Positions 29,194-39,416 of a stretch of 64,000 nt of DNA are shown here, one piece after another (within the stretch, counting starts at the first letter, position 1; each line of letters starts with the position of its first letter). The stretch lies in assembly GCF_000280495.2 (NCBI RefSeq), contig NZ_CP018016.1, forward strand, positions 5,022,001 through 5,086,000, read 5' to 3'. The notes under the pieces are model-generated. The model saw nothing but the letters and a program-made list of their open reading frames with translations, made no database searches and had not been told where the DNA came from. A program made the position numbers and the translations under genes. Source of the stretch: Kosakonia radicincitans DSM 16656. Lineage in GTDB: Bacteria; Pseudomonadota; Gammaproteobacteria; Enterobacterales; Enterobacteriaceae.

Positions 29194-30414
29194 ATGGAAA
29201 AGCACTACGTCGGTTCTGAAATAGGTCAATTGCGAAGCGTTATGCTGCATCGCCCCAATTTAAGTCTGAAACGTTTAACCCCATCGAATTGCCAGGAATT
29301 ATTATTTGATGATGTGTTATCGGTCGAGCGCGCCGGCGAAGAGCACGACGCCTTCGCAAACACGCTGCGCGAGCAGGGTGTGGAAGTCCTGCTGTTAACC
29401 GACCTTCTGACACAAACGCTTGATATTGCTGAGGCGAAAGCCTGGTTGCTGGACATGCAGATCTCCGACTATCGCCTTGGCCCCGCCTTCGCCGCAGACG
29501 TACGCAGCTGGCTGGCAGATATGCCGCATCGCGAGCTGGCGCGGCGGCTCAGCGGCGGATTAACCTACGGAGAAATCCCGGCATTTATTAAAAATATGGT
29601 GGTGGATATCCACACGGCGAATGATTTTATTATGAAGCCGTTGCCCAACCATTTATTTACCCGCGATACATCCTGCTGGATTTATAACGGCGTATCGATT
29701 AACCCAATGGCCAAACCAGCTCGTCAGCGCGAAACAAATAATCTGCGCGCAATTTATCGCTGGCATCCGGCCTTCGCTGACGGTGAATTTATTAAATACT
29801 TTGGCGACGAGAATATTAATTATGACCATGCCACTTTAGAAGGCGGCGACGTATTAGTGATCGGTCGCGGCGCGGTATTAATTGGCTTGTCAGAACGTAC
29901 CACGCCGCAGGGCGTTGAGTTTCTTGCCAACAGCCTGTTCAAACATCGCCAGGCTGAACGGGTTATCGTCGTCGAACTCCCCAAACACCGCTCCTGTATG
30001 CATCTCGATACCGTGATGACGCATATCGATATTGACACCTTCTCCGTCTACCCGGAAGTGGTGCGCAAAGACGCACATTGCTGGACGCTCACCCCGGACG
30101 GACGCGGCGGCCTGCAACGCACGCAGGAGAACGATCTGCTGCACGCCATTGAGAAAGCGCTCGGCATTGACCAGATACGGCTCATCACCACCGGCGGCGA
30201 TGCCTTCGAAGCCGAACGCGAACAGTGGAATGACGCCAACAACGTCCTCACGCTGCGCCCCGGCGTGGTGGTGGGTTACGAACGCAATATCTGGACTAAC
30301 GAAAAATATGACAAAGCCGGGATCACCGTGCTGCCCATTCCTGGCGATGAGCTGGGACGCGGGCGCGGCGGTGCACGCTGCATGAGCTGCCCACTGGAAC
30401 GCGACGGAATTTGA
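29194..30414 (+). CDS. arcA: Arginine deiminase
   Basis: A 406-residue deiminase that converts arginine to citrulline and ammonia, the first step of the ADI pathway. It has the EGGD motif, the [13 protein letters not shown] block, the catalytic [10 protein letters not shown] segment and the nucleophile Cys near the C-terminus ([11 protein letters not shown]). It starts an operon with arcC, arcB and arcD. AAAGGAATAATT is its ribosome site. Confidence 0.98.
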   Translation: MEKHYVGSEIGQLRSVMLHRPNLSLKRLTPSNCQELLFDDVLSVERAGEEHDAFANTLREQGVEVLLLTDLLTQTLDIAEAKAWLLDMQISDYRLGPAFAADVRSWLADMPHRELARRLSGGLTYGEIPAFIKNMVVDIHTANDFIMKPLPNHLFTRDTSCWIYNGVSINPMAKPARQRETNNLRAIYRWHPAFADGEFIKYFGDENINYDHATLEGGDVLVIGRGAVLIGLSERTTPQGVEFLANSLFKHRQAERVIVVELPKHRSCMHLDTVMTHIDIDTFSVYPEVVRKDAHCWTLTPDGRGGLQRTQENDLLHAIEKALGIDQIRLITTGGDAFEAEREQWNDANNVLTLRPGVVVGYERNIWTNEKYDKAGITVLPIPGDELGRGRGGARCMSCPLERDGI

Positions 30415-30424
30415 AGGAGCCATC

Positions 30425-31336
30425 ATGGAAAGAAAACCTACGCTGGTTGTCGCACTCGGCGGCAACGCACTGCTGAAACGCGGTGAACCGCTGGAAGCGA
30501 ACATTCAGCGCCAGAACATTGATCTTGCCGCGCGCACCATCGCCGGGCTGACCGAGCAGTGGCGAGTGGTGCTGGTACACGGCAACGGGCCGCAGGTTGG
30601 TCTGCTGGCGCTGCAAAACAGCGCTTACGACAAAGTCACGCCCTACCCGCTCGACATTCTTGGCGCCGAAAGCCAGGGGATGATCGGCTACATGCTGCAA
30701 CAGTCGCTGAAAAACATCCTGCCGCAACGAGAGGTCAGCGTACTGCTCACGCAAGTGGAAGTGGATCCGGCCGACCCGGCATTCACCAACCCCACCAAAT
30801 ACATCGGCCCGGTTTACAGCGAAGCGCAAGCCCATGCGCTGCAGCAGGAAAAAGGCTGGGTCTTTAAGGCAGATGGCCACTACTTCCGCCGCGTGGTTCC
30901 CTCCCCGCAGCCCAAACGCATTGTCGAGAGCGACGCAATCAGTGCGCTGATAAACCGCGATCATCTGGTCATTTGCAATGGCGGAGGTGGCGTACCAGTG
31001 GTGGAAAACGCCAACGGCTACCACGGCATTGAAGCGGTGATCGACAAAGACCTGTCGGCGGCGCTGCTGGCACGGCAAATCGAAGCGGACGCTCTGCTGA
31101 TCCTCACCGATGCCGACGCGGTGTATCTCGACTGGGGCAAACCCACGCAGCGTCCGTTGGCGCAGGTAACCCCGGAAATGTTGCAAGAGATGCAGTTCGA
31201 CGCAGGCTCGATGGGGCCGAAAGTCGCCGCCTGCCGCCAGTTTGTCGAGGCCTGCAACGGCATCGCGGGCATTGGCGCACTGGTGGATGGCCCGGCCATT
31301 CTTGCCGGGGATAAAGGCACCTTAATTCGTCACTGA
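30425..31336 (+). CDS. arcC: Carbamate kinase
   Basis: A 303-residue amino acid kinase-fold enzyme that makes ATP from carbamoyl phosphate and ADP, the energy-yielding step of the ADI pathway. Motifs include VVALGGNALLKRGE, VLVHGNGPQVGLL and ILTDADAVYLDWG. It lies 10 nt after arcA with a GAAGGAG ribosome site. Confidence 0.98.
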   Translation: MERKPTLVVALGGNALLKRGEPLEANIQRQNIDLAARTIAGLTEQWRVVLVHGNGPQVGLLALQNSAYDKVTPYPLDILGAESQGMIGYMLQQSLKNILPQREVSVLLTQVEVDPADPAFTNPTKYIGPVYSEAQAHALQQEKGWVFKADGHYFRRVVPSPQPKRIVESDAISALINRDHLVICNGGGGVPVVENANGYHGIEAVIDKDLSAALLARQIEADALLILTDADAVYLDWGKPTQRPLAQVTPEMLQEMQFDAGSMGPKVAACRQFVEACNGIAGIGALVDGPAILAGDKGTLIRH

Positions 31337-31354
31337 TTTAAAAAGGAAGATCTC

Positions 31355-32359
31355 ATGAGTATCAATTTGAAAAATCGTAACTTTCTCAAACTGCTCGATT
31401 ACACACCGGCGGAAATCCAGTACCTGATCGATCTTGCTATCCGGTTGAAAGCTGACAAAAAAGCGGGCTGTGAGAAAAAAACGCTGGTTGGCAAAAACAT
31501 CGCGCTGATTTTTGAAAAAACCTCCACCCGCACCCGCTGCGCGTTCGAAGTGGGCGCTTTCGATCAGGGCGCGCAGGTGACCTATCTCGGGCCGAGCGGT
31601 TCACAGATCGGTCATAAAGAGTCAATGAAAGACACAGCACGCGTGCTGGGACGCATGTATGACGGCATCGAATATCGCGGTTATGGCCAGCAAATTGTGG
31701 AAGAGCTGGGCCAGTATGCCGGTGTTCCCGTATGGAACGGGCTGACCAACGAGTTTCACCCGACGCAGATCCTTGCCGATCTGATGACCATGCTCGAACA
31801 CGCGCCGGGCAAACGCCTGTCGGAACTGCGTTTTGCCTACCTCGGCGATGCGCGCAACAACATGGGTAACTCGCTGATGGTCGGCGCGGCAAAGATGGGC
31901 ATGGATATCCGGCTGGTCGCGCCGAGGTCGTTCTGGCCGGAAGCCGCGTTGGTTGAGCAATGCCAGTCCATCGCCCGTGAAACCGGTGCGCGCATCATGC
32001 TCACCGAAGAGGTGGAAGAAGGCGTGCAGGGCGTGGATTTCCTCTATACCGATGTGTGGGTGTCGATGGGCGAACCGAAAGAGGCCTGGTCCGAGCGCGT
32101 CAGCCTGATGAAACCCTATCAGGTCAATAGCGCGGTGGTGAAAGCCACCGGCAATCCGCAGGTGAAATTTATGCACTGTCTGCCCGCATTCCATAACGAG
32201 CACACCAAAGTGGGCGGCGAGATCGAAATGGCCTACGGCCTGAAAGGGCTGGAAGTCACGGAAGAGGTTTTCGAATCGCCGAACTCCATCGTCTTTGACG
32301 AAGCTGAAAACCGGATGCATACCATCAAAGCGGTTATGGTGGCGACACTCGGCGACTAA
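31355..32359 (+). CDS. arcB: Ornithine carbamoyltransferase, catabolic (ADI operon)
   Basis: A 334-residue OTCase with STRTRC, HPTQ and HCLP motifs. It is a close paralogue of argI in this window, of equal length and alignable end to end. Its place between arcC and arcD shows that it works in the catabolic direction, splitting citrulline to ornithine and carbamoyl phosphate. AAGGAAGA precedes the ATG, 18 nt after arcC. Confidence 0.97.
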   Translation: MSINLKNRNFLKLLDYTPAEIQYLIDLAIRLKADKKAGCEKKTLVGKNIALIFEKTSTRTRCAFEVGAFDQGAQVTYLGPSGSQIGHKESMKDTARVLGRMYDGIEYRGYGQQIVEELGQYAGVPVWNGLTNEFHPTQILADLMTMLEHAPGKRLSELRFAYLGDARNNMGNSLMVGAAKMGMDIRLVAPRSFWPEAALVEQCQSIARETGARIMLTEEVEEGVQGVDFLYTDVWVSMGEPKEAWSERVSLMKPYQVNSAVVKATGNPQVKFMHCLPAFHNEHTKVGGEIEMAYGLKGLEVTEEVFESPNSIVFDEAENRMHTIKAVMVATLGD

Positions 32360-32407
32360 CCACTCCCCCGGCACATCACGGGGTGTGCCGGGGTTAAGGA
32401 GCACATC

Positions 32408-33811
32408 ATGGGCAAGTTCAAATTCCCTTCCGCTTACACCATTCTCTTTGTGTTGATTGCCATTGTCGCCGCGCTCAGTTGGATCATTCCTGCGGGTCAG
32501 TATCATATGGCGATGAACCCCGCGCTCGGCAAAGAGGTGCCCGTTGCCGGAACCTATGCGCACGTTACCGCGCAACCGCAGGGGCTTATCGCGGTGATCA
32601 TGGCACCGATTAGCGGTCTGTACGATCCGGATACCGGACAGGCGGGCGCTATCGACGTGGCGTTGTTTATTCTGATCATCGGTGGCTTTCTGGGCATCGT
32701 CACCAAAACAGGCGCCATCGACGCCGGGATCGAGCGCGTCACCACGCGCTTACGCGGCCACGAAGAGTGGATGATCCCGATCCTGATGGCGCTGTTTGCC
32801 GCTGGCGGCACCATCTATGGCATGGCCGAAGAGTCATTGCCGTTTTATACGCTGTTGGTTCCCGTTATGCTTGCCGCCCGTTTTGATCCGGTCGTCGCCG
32901 CATCCACCGTTCTGCTCGGCGCGGGGATCGGCACGCTCGGATCAACCATCAACCCGTTTGCCACAGTGATCGCCGCCAACGCCGCCGGGATCCCGTTCAC
33001 CCACGGCATCGTCCTGCGTTTAGCGCTGCTGGTCATCGGTTGGGTGATTTGCGTCGGCTGGGTAATGCGCTATGCCCGCAAAGTCCGCGCGAACCCGGCA
33101 CTGTCGATCGTCGCAGATAAGCAGGATGAGGATCGGGCCTTCTTCCTTGGGAACAAATCCGCGGAGATGCTCGAATTTACGCCGCTTCGGAAGCTGATCC
33201 TGGTGATTTTCGCGCTGGCCTTTGTGGTGATGATTTATGGCGTCGCTGTGCTGGGTTGGTGGATGGCGCAGATCTCGGCGGTGTTCCTGGCGAGCGCAAT
33301 TATCGTTGGTCTGATAGACCGTATGAGCGAAGAGGAGCTGACGTCGACATTTATCAACGGCGCACGGGATCTGCTGGGCGTAGCGCTGATTATTGGAATT
33401 GCCCGCGGTATCGTAGTAATCATGGATAAGGGTATGATTACTCATACTATTTTGCACAGTGCCGAAGACATGGTCAGCGGGTTATCCACCGTCGCGTTTA
33501 TTAACGTTATGTACTGGCTGGAAGTGGTGTTGTCGTTTCTCGTGCCCTCTTCTTCCGGCCTTGCGGTTCTGACGATGCCGATAATGGCGCCTCTGGCCGA
33601 TTTCGCTAACGTCAACCGTGACCTGGTCGTCACCGCTTATCAATCCGCGTCCGGCATCGTCAACCTGGTAACCCCGACTTCCGCTGTGGTAATGGGGGGG
33701 CTGGCTATCGCCCATGTTCCTTACGTCCGTTATCTGAAGTGGGTTGCTCCGCTGTTGGCGATATTGACCGTGGTGATCATGGCGGCGCTGAGCCTTGGGG
33801 CCCTGCTGTAA
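32408..33811 (+). CDS. arcD: YfcC-family basic amino acid antiporter (ArcD-type)
   Basis: A 467-residue transporter with about twelve helices of the YfcC/DcuC-like family, which in enterobacterial ADI operons takes the place of the classic ArcD arginine/ornithine exchanger. The N-terminus KFPSAYTILFVLIAIVAALSWIIPAGQY and the loop MVPPSSSGLAVLTMPIMAPL-like segment are typical. The substrate is inferred from the operon. A hairpin terminator follows. Confidence 0.9.
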   Translation: MGKFKFPSAYTILFVLIAIVAALSWIIPAGQYHMAMNPALGKEVPVAGTYAHVTAQPQGLIAVIMAPISGLYDPDTGQAGAIDVALFILIIGGFLGIVTKTGAIDAGIERVTTRLRGHEEWMIPILMALFAAGGTIYGMAEESLPFYTLLVPVMLAARFDPVVAASTVLLGAGIGTLGSTINPFATVIAANAAGIPFTHGIVLRLALLVIGWVICVGWVMRYARKVRANPALSIVADKQDEDRAFFLGNKSAEMLEFTPLRKLILVIFALAFVVMIYGVAVLGWWMAQISAVFLASAIIVGLIDRMSEEELTSTFINGARDLLGVALIIGIARGIVVIMDKGMITHTILHSAEDMVSGLSTVAFINVMYWLEVVLSFLVPSSSGLAVLTMPIMAPLADFANVNRDLVVTAYQSASGIVNLVTPTSAVVMGGLAIAHVPYVRYLKWVAPLLAILTVVIMAALSLGALL

Positions 33812-33858
33812 CACGTCGGGTGGCTCAACGCCTAACCGGCCGTGCATAGAGTAACCAG

Positions 33859-33893
33859 GCCCGGCAGGCGTTGAGCTGCCGGGCATTTTGTTT
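33859..33893 (+). terminator. Rho-independent terminator after arcD
   Basis: GCCCGGCAG pairs with CTGCCGGGC around an 8-nt loop, followed by ATTTTGTTT. It ends the arcACBD transcript before the argR-like gene. Confidence 0.82.
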
Positions 33894-33916
33894 CGGCAAC
33901 TGATACGGGAAAAAAG

Positions 33917-34396
33917 ATGATGGAATATGGAGATTATTCACCGAAAGAGCAGCTTCAATTAGCCGTTTGCCAGCGACTGATTAGCGAAAAAAGCTACCTT
34001 TCGCAGGAAGCGATCCGTCGCGATTTGCAGTACCACGGTTTTGACGCTATTAGCCAGTCCACCGTGTCCCGCCTGTTGAAACTGCTCGGCGTGATAAAAA
34101 TCCGCAACGCCAAAGGACAAAAAATTTATGCGCTGAATCCGCAGCTGCGCCCGGTGCCGGACGCCGCCCGCACGGTCTCCGAAATGGTGGTCAGCGTCGA
34201 GCATAATAGCGAATTTATCCTTATTCACACCGTGGCCGGATATGGCCGCGCCGTGGCACGCATTCTGGATTATCACCAGTTGCCGGAAATCCTCGGCGTC
34301 GTGGCGGGGAGCAGCATTGTCTGGGTTGCGCCCAGAGAGGTAAAGCATACGGCGTTAGTGCATAAACAAATTAATTATCTACTTAGAACGCATTAA
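33917..34396 (+). CDS. ArgR-family regulator of the ADI operon
   Basis: A 159-residue ArgR paralogue. The N-terminal winged helix includes LQYHGFDAISQSTVSRLLKLLG and the C-terminal arginine-binding/oligomerisation domain includes SVEHNSEFILIHTVAGYGRAVARILD. The usual GTIAGDDT motif is changed to GVVAGSSIVWV, so the arginine site (which uses that Asp pair) may differ. It is encoded beside arcACBD, as in Salmonella, which suggests a dedicated regulator. It starts at tandem ATG codons 33917/33920. Confidence 0.93.
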   Translation: MMEYGDYSPKEQLQLAVCQRLISEKSYLSQEAIRRDLQYHGFDAISQSTVSRLLKLLGVIKIRNAKGQKIYALNPQLRPVPDAARTVSEMVVSVEHNSEFILIHTVAGYGRAVARILDYHQLPEILGVVAGSSIVWVAPREVKHTALVHKQINYLLRTH

Positions 34397-34442
34397 TATT
34401 CAAAGAGAACCGTTTGCACTGCGTAAAATGTGCATCAATCGC

Positions 34443-34470
34443 TTGATCCAAAAAAGCAGCTGCGTATAAT
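34443..34470 (+). promoter_or_regulatory. pyrLBI promoter
   Basis: TTGATC (34443-34448) and a perfect TATAAT (34465-34470) are 16 nt apart, 25 nt before the pyrL start, as in E. coli. Confidence 0.85.
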
Positions 34471-34495
34471 CCGGGACAATTTGCCGGGAGGAAGC

Positions 34496-34600
34496 ATGGT
34501 CCAGTGTGTACGACAAACTGTCTTACCGCGTCTGAAAAAGGGCGCTGGCCTGCCGTTTTTCTTTCCCGTTGCGAACCCTATTCCACAGCCCCTCTATTGA
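34496..34600 (+). CDS. pyrL: pyrBI operon leader peptide
   Basis: A 34-residue leader starting [15 protein letters not shown] and containing a GLPFFFP run, so many uridine-rich Phe codons. GGGAGGAAGC is its ribosome site. As in E. coli, ribosomes that follow a UTP-starved, pausing polymerase prevent the attenuator hairpin that overlaps the end of this frame. It is shorter than E. coli PyrL (44 residues), ending inside the hairpin. Confidence 0.93.
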   Translation: MVQCVRQTVLPRLKKGAGLPFFFPVANPIPQPLY

Positions 34601-34613
34601 GGGGCTTTTTTTT
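34587..34613 (+). terminator. pyrBI attenuator terminator
   Basis: AGCCCCTC pairs with GAGGGGCT around a 4-nt loop and is followed by a run of T. It overlaps the pyrL stop codon and lies 23 nt before pyrB, the known UTP-sensitive attenuator arrangement. Confidence 0.93.
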
Positions 34614-34635
34614 GCGCAGTCGTCAGGAGATAACC

Positions 34636-35571
34636 ATGGCTAATCCGCTATATCAGAAACATATCATTTCCATAAACGATCTCAGCCGCGAAGAACTGGA
34701 ACTGGTGCTTAACACCGCCGCACGACTGAAGGCCAACCCCCAGCCAGAGCTGCTCAAGCATAAAGTGATCGCCAGTTGCTTCTTTGAAGCCTCCACCCGT
34801 ACGCGTCTGTCATTTGAAACCTCCATGCACCGTCTCGGCGCGAGCGTGGTCGGCTTTTCCGACAGCAGCAACACCTCGCTGGGTAAGAAGGGCGAAACGC
34901 TGGCAGACACTATTTCGGTTATCAGCACCTATGTGGATGCCATCGTGATGCGCCACCCGCAGGAGGGCGCTGCGCGTCTGGCAACCGAATTTTCCGGCGG
35001 TATTCCGGTGCTGAACGCTGGCGACGGCGCCAACCAACATCCGACGCAAACGCTGCTCGATCTCTTCACCATCCAGGAGACGCAAGGGCGTCTTGAAAAC
35101 CTGCATATCGCCATGGTCGGTGACCTGAAATATGGCCGCACTGTGCATTCACTGGCGCAGGCGCTGGCAAAATTCAGCGGCAACCGCTTCTACTTTATCG
35201 CCCCGGATGCGCTGGCAATGCCGCAGTACATTCTGGATATGCTCGACGAGAAAGGAATGGCCTGGAGCGTGCATGCCAGCATCGAAGAGGTGATGGCGGA
35301 AGTGGATATTCTTTATATGACCCGCGTACAGAAAGAGCGTCTGGACCCGTCGGAATACGCCAACGTCAAAGCGCAGTTTGTTTTGCGCGCCAGCGATCTG
35401 ACCGGCGCACGCAGCAATATGAAGGTGCTGCATCCGCTGCCGCGCGTTGACGAGATCACCACCGACGTTGATAAAACGCCGCACGCCTGGTATTTCCAGC
35501 AGGCTGGCAACGGTATTTTCGCCCGCCAGGCTCTGCTGGCGCTGGTTCTCAATCGCGATTTGGCTCTGTAA
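34636..35571 (+). CDS. pyrB: Aspartate carbamoyltransferase catalytic subunit
   Basis: A 311-residue ATCase catalytic chain that makes carbamoyl aspartate in pyrimidine synthesis. It has [15 protein letters not shown], the [15 protein letters not shown] block and the HPLPRVDE segment. The frame is open from 34504, but that part is the pyrL/attenuator DNA; the ATG at 34636 follows AGGAG and gives the E. coli length. It is followed by pyrI after 13 nt. Confidence 0.98.
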   Translation: MANPLYQKHIISINDLSREELELVLNTAARLKANPQPELLKHKVIASCFFEASTRTRLSFETSMHRLGASVVGFSDSSNTSLGKKGETLADTISVISTYVDAIVMRHPQEGAARLATEFSGGIPVLNAGDGANQHPTQTLLDLFTIQETQGRLENLHIAMVGDLKYGRTVHSLAQALAKFSGNRFYFIAPDALAMPQYILDMLDEKGMAWSVHASIEEVMAEVDILYMTRVQKERLDPSEYANVKAQFVLRASDLTGARSNMKVLHPLPRVDEITTDVDKTPHAWYFQQAGNGIFARQALLALVLNRDLAL

Positions 35572-35584
35572 GGGGGAAACGACA

Positions 35585-36046
35585 ATGACACACGATAATA
35601 AACTTCAGGTCGAAGCCATTAAACGCGGCACCGTGATTGACCACATCCCTGCCCGCGTCGGGTTCAAGCTGCTGACGCTGTTCAAACTGACGGAAACTGA
35701 CCAGCGCATTACCATCGGCCTTAACCTGCCGTCCGGCGAAATGGGCCGCAAGGATTTGATCAAAATAGAGAACACGTTTCTCACCGATGAGCAGGTCAAC
35801 CAGCTGGCGCTGTATGCGCCGCAGGCCACCGTTAACCGGATTGATGAGTATGAAGTGGTGGGCAAATCGCGCCCGAGCCTGCCGGAACGCATCAATGGCG
35901 TACTGGTGTGCCCGAACAGCAACTGCATCAGCCATGCCGAGCCGGTCACTTCCAGCTTTGCGGTGAAACAACGCGAGCAGGATATCGCGCTGAAGTGCAA
36001 ATACTGCGAGAAAGAGTTCTCGCATCACGTCGTGCTGGCCAATTAA
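35585..36046 (+). CDS. pyrI: Aspartate carbamoyltransferase regulatory subunit
   Basis: A 153-residue regulatory chain that binds CTP/ATP and gives ATCase its allosteric control. The four zinc cysteines are in CPNSNC and CKYCEKEF near the C-terminus. GGGGGAAACGACA precedes the ATG. Length equals that of E. coli PyrI. Confidence 0.98.
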   Translation: MTHDNKLQVEAIKRGTVIDHIPARVGFKLLTLFKLTETDQRITIGLNLPSGEMGRKDLIKIENTFLTDEQVNQLALYAPQATVNRIDEYEVVGKSRPSLPERINGVLVCPNSNCISHAEPVTSSFAVKQREQDIALKCKYCEKEFSHHVVLAN

Positions 36047-36063
36047 CGCCCGGCCAGTAAAGA

Positions 36064-36097
36064 GGCGGTCTGTGCGATAACGTGTATAATGACCGCC
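36064..36097 (+). promoter_or_regulatory. ridA promoter flanked by inverted repeat
   Basis: A perfect TATAAT (36085-36090) lies between GGCGGTC (36064-36070) and its complement GACCGCC (36091-36097). The repeat may double as the end of the pyrBI transcript or an operator. Confidence 0.5.
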
Positions 36098-36128
36098 ACC
36101 TTATTACCGCTGATATTCAGGAAACATC

Positions 36129-36515
36129 ATGACTAAAGTTATCGCGACGGAAAATGCGCCAGCTGCCATCGGCCCTTATGTGCAGGCTGTTGATCTCGGC
36201 AATATGATCCTCACCTCCGGCCAGATCCCGGTCGATCCGACAACCGGTAGCGTGCCGGAAGATGTCGCTGCGCAGGCGCGCCAGTCTCTCGACAACGTGA
36301 AAGCGATCGTCGAGGCCGCCGGCCTGAAAGTGGGCGACATTGTGAAAACCACCGTGTTTGTGAAAGATCTGAACGATTTCGCCACCGTTAACGCCACTTA
36401 CGAAGCCTTTTTCGCCGAGCATAACGCTACCTTCCCGGCGCGTTCCTGCGTGGAAGTGGCACGCCTGCCGAAAGATGTGAAAATCGAGATTGAAGCGATC
36501 GCCGTACGTCGCTAA
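36129..36515 (+). CDS. ridA: 2-iminobutanoate/2-iminopropanoate deaminase RidA
   Basis: A 128-residue YjgF/RidA trimeric enzyme that hydrolyses reactive enamine/imine intermediates released by PLP enzymes such as threonine dehydratase. It has the signature APAAIGPYVQAV, GQIPVDP and the C-terminal ARLPKDVKIEIEAIA with the catalytic Arg. An AGGAAACATC ribosome site precedes the ATG. Confidence 0.98.
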   Translation: MTKVIATENAPAAIGPYVQAVDLGNMILTSGQIPVDPTTGSVPEDVAAQARQSLDNVKAIVEAAGLKVGDIVKTTVFVKDLNDFATVNATYEAFFAEHNATFPARSCVEVARLPKDVKIEIEAIAVRR

Positions 36516-36700
36516 TCCGCATACCGGGTGGCTGCGTAAACGTATCCGGCACGCCAGTTTGCAGGCCGGATAAGCGAGTCGCCATCCGGCCTGTAACACT
36601 CCGCACCTCAGCTAAGCCCGCCGTCATCCGGCACGCAACGCGGCAAAACGACTTTTTCCCCACCGAACGCAACACGATAAGCGAAGCGCCACCGGGCAAT
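36516..36700. repeat. REP/BIME cluster between ridA and mgtA
   Basis: Several REP half-units (GTATCCGGCA, GCAGGCCGGATAAGCG, GCCATCCGGCCTG, GTCATCCGGCA) lie between two convergent genes. Confidence 0.75.
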
Positions 36701-36707
36701 TAACGGG

Positions 36708-39416
36708 TTACTGCCAGCCATAGCGACGGCTGTAAAAACCTTTCACCCACTGGGTCAGCGTCATGTAACCAGCCAGAATCGCTACCAGCCACGGGAAGTA
36801 GCTCAGCGGCAGCGCCTGCAATTGCAGGTAGCTCGCCAGCGGCGAGAACGGCAGCGCAATGCCGACGCAAATCACCATCAGCGTCATGGCAATCAGCGGC
36901 CATGCGGCGCGGCTCTGGATAAACGGCACGCGACGGGTACGGATCATATGCACAATCAGCGTTTGCGACAGTAAACCAACCACAAACCAGCCAGACTGGA
37001 ACAGGGTTTGCGCTTCCGGCACATTGGCTTTGAATACCCACCACATCACGCAGAAGGTCACGATGTCGAAGATCGAACTGATCGGCCCGAAGAAGATCAT
37101 AAAACGCCCGAGATCTGCCGGGTTCCAGCGCTGCGGTTTGGCAATTTGTTCGTCGTCAACGTTATCAAACGGGATCGCCACCTGCGACACATCGTACAGC
37201 AGGTTCTGAATCAGTAAGTGCAATGGCAGCATCGGCAGGAACGGCAGGAAGGCGCTCGCCACCAGCACGCTGAAGACGTTACCAAAGTTAGAACTTGCCG
37301 TCATTTTGATGTATTTCAGCATGTTGGCGAAGGTCCGCCGCCCTTCAATAACGCCTTCTTCCAGCACCATCAGGCTCTTTTCCAGCAGGATGATATCGGC
37401 GGCTTCGCGGGCAATATCGACCGCGCTATCCACGGAAATACCGATATCTGCCGCACGCAGCGCCGGGGCATCGTTAATGCCGTCGCCCATAAAACCGACC
37501 ACATGTCCTTCGCGTTTCAGCAAGCGAACAATGCGCTCTTTGTGCAGCGGCGTCAGGCGGGCAAACAGCGTGATATGTTTCGCCATCTGCGCCAGTTCAT
37601 CATCGCTCATATGTTCGATTTCGCTGCCGGTCAGCGCATCACCCACTTCCAGCCCGACTTCATGACACACTTTAGCCGCCACCAGTTCGCTGTCGCCGGT
37701 GAGGATCTTAACGGTGATGCCGCTGGCTTTCAGCGCTTTCAGCGCCGGAGCGGTAGTTTCTTTCGGCGGATCGAGGAACGCAATGTAGCCTTCGAGGATC
37801 AGATCCGACTCATCCGCACGCTGATAATCTCCCGTGCGCGCGGGCAGGTATTTGGTCGCCACCGCCACCACGCGCAGCCCCTGACGGTTCAGGGTGCTGG
37901 TGACGCGTTCAATGCGCCGCAGCATGGTGTCATCCAGCGGGACAATCTCGCCATTAAAGCGGACCTGCGAGCACACACTGATAATTTCCGTTAGCGCGCC
38001 TTTGCAGATCAGTTGATGTACATCCGCCTGCTGGGCGACCACCACCGACATCCGGCGGCGTTCAAAATCAAACGGGATCTCATCCACTTTGCGCCAGTCC
38101 GAAGAGAGCGTCTGCGCCGCTTCCGCATCGACGCCTTCCAGCACAGCGGTATCCAGCAGGTTTTTCAACCCGGTCTGGTAGTGGCTGTTCAGCCATGCGC
38201 TGTGCAGCACCCATTCGCTGACTTTGCCGCTGATGTCGGTGTGCGTTTCCAGCACGATCTTATCCTGCGTCAGAGTGCCGGTTTTGTCGGTACACAGAAT
38301 ATCCATCGCGCCAAAGTTCTGGATCGCATCCAGATGTTTAACGATCACTTTCTGTTTTGACAGTTTCACCGCCCCGCGCGCCAGCGTCGAGGTCACAATC
38401 ATCGGCAACATTTCCGGCGTCAGGCCAACGGCAACCGAGAGGGCAAACAGCGCTGCTTCCCACCAGTCACCTTTGGTAAAGCCGTTGATCAACAAAACGA
38501 TCGGCGTCATCACCAGCATAAAGCGGATCAGCAGCATGCTGACGCGGCTGATCCCTTTCTGAAAGGCGTTCGGTTCGCTTTCCTGTTCGCTGACGCGCCC
38601 GGCCAGTTGCCCGAACCAGGTGTTGCCGCCGGTGCCAATCACCATGGCCTGCGCGGTTCCGCTCACCACATTGGTGCCCATAAAGCACAGCGTGTCGCAC
38701 TCAAGCGGGTTTTTCTGCGCCGTCTGGCGGCTGATCGCCACTTTTTCTACCGGCAGGGATTCACCGGTCAGCGAAGCCTGAGCAACGAACAGATCCCGCG
38801 CCTGCAAGACGCGCAGATCCGCCGGGATCATGTCGCCCGCCGCCAGCTTGACGATATCGCCCGGTACCAGTTGATCGATCGGGATCTCGCACCAGCTATT
38901 CTCGCCCTTTTCATTCACCACCCGCAGCACCGTCGCGGTGTTGCTGACCATCGCTTTCAGCGCATCTGCCGCTTTGGTGGAACGCGCTTCTTGCAGGAAG
39001 TTGAGCAGAGTGGAAATCGCCACCATCAGCGCAATCACACCAGCGGCGAACAGATCTTCCGAAGCATAGGAGATCACCCCAAGGCAGGTGAGCAGCAGGT
39101 TGAACGGGTTGCGGTAGCAGATCCACAGATGAACCCACCACGGTGACGGTTTCTGCGCCGGGATCAGGTTTTCACCGTGCGTTTCACGCGCCTGCGCCAC
39201 TTCCTGCTCAGTGAGCCCTTCCGGGTGGCTGGCAAAAGTTTGCCACAGCAGTGTCGGCTCCATTGCAGCAATCGACAGGCAGCGTTCGCCCATCGACGCG
39301 GGAATATCGCCGTGGTTAACGGTCTGTACGCCGGGCAGCGGATCGCGCTGTACCAGGCGACGCGGTAAATGGCGGTTCAGGCGAGCGAAGAGCTGCCGGG
39401 TGAAGTTTTTCAGCAT
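36708..39416 (-). CDS. mgtA: Magnesium-transporting P-type ATPase MgtA
   Basis: A 902-residue P-type ATPase (type IIIB) that imports Mg2+ under limitation. It has the phosphorylation motif DKTGTLTQDK, the TGES actuator loop (SLTGESLPVEK), the hinge MGDGINDAPALRAAD and ten membrane helices, and ends in YMTLTQWVKGFYSRRYGWQ as in E. coli MgtA. The frame is open to 39476; AAGGA sits 7 nt from the ATG at 39416 (MLKNFTRQL), which is chosen. It is controlled by the PhoP promoter and mgtL leader upstream. Confidence 0.98.
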   Translation of the reverse strand: MLKNFTRQLFARLNRHLPRRLVQRDPLPGVQTVNHGDIPASMGERCLSIAAMEPTLLWQTFASHPEGLTEQEVAQARETHGENLIPAQKPSPWWVHLWICYRNPFNLLLTCLGVISYASEDLFAAGVIALMVAISTLLNFLQEARSTKAADALKAMVSNTATVLRVVNEKGENSWCEIPIDQLVPGDIVKLAAGDMIPADLRVLQARDLFVAQASLTGESLPVEKVAISRQTAQKNPLECDTLCFMGTNVVSGTAQAMVIGTGGNTWFGQLAGRVSEQESEPNAFQKGISRVSMLLIRFMLVMTPIVLLINGFTKGDWWEAALFALSVAVGLTPEMLPMIVTSTLARGAVKLSKQKVIVKHLDAIQNFGAMDILCTDKTGTLTQDKIVLETHTDISGKVSEWVLHSAWLNSHYQTGLKNLLDTAVLEGVDAEAAQTLSSDWRKVDEIPFDFERRRMSVVVAQQADVHQLICKGALTEIISVCSQVRFNGEIVPLDDTMLRRIERVTSTLNRQGLRVVAVATKYLPARTGDYQRADESDLILEGYIAFLDPPKETTAPALKALKASGITVKILTGDSELVAAKVCHEVGLEVGDALTGSEIEHMSDDELAQMAKHITLFARLTPLHKERIVRLLKREGHVVGFMGDGINDAPALRAADIGISVDSAVDIAREAADIILLEKSLMVLEEGVIEGRRTFANMLKYIKMTASSNFGNVFSVLVASAFLPFLPMLPLHLLIQNLLYDVSQVAIPFDNVDDEQIAKPQRWNPADLGRFMIFFGPISSIFDIVTFCVMWWVFKANVPEAQTLFQSGWFVVGLLSQTLIVHMIRTRRVPFIQSRAAWPLIAMTLMVICVGIALPFSPLASYLQLQALPLSYFPWLVAILAGYMTLTQWVKGFYSRRYGWQ

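Noticed and set aside
34504..34635. Extended 5' end of pyrB
   Set aside because: This in-frame extension covers the pyrL leader and the attenuator hairpin. The ATG at 34636 has a ribosome site and gives the known PyrB length.
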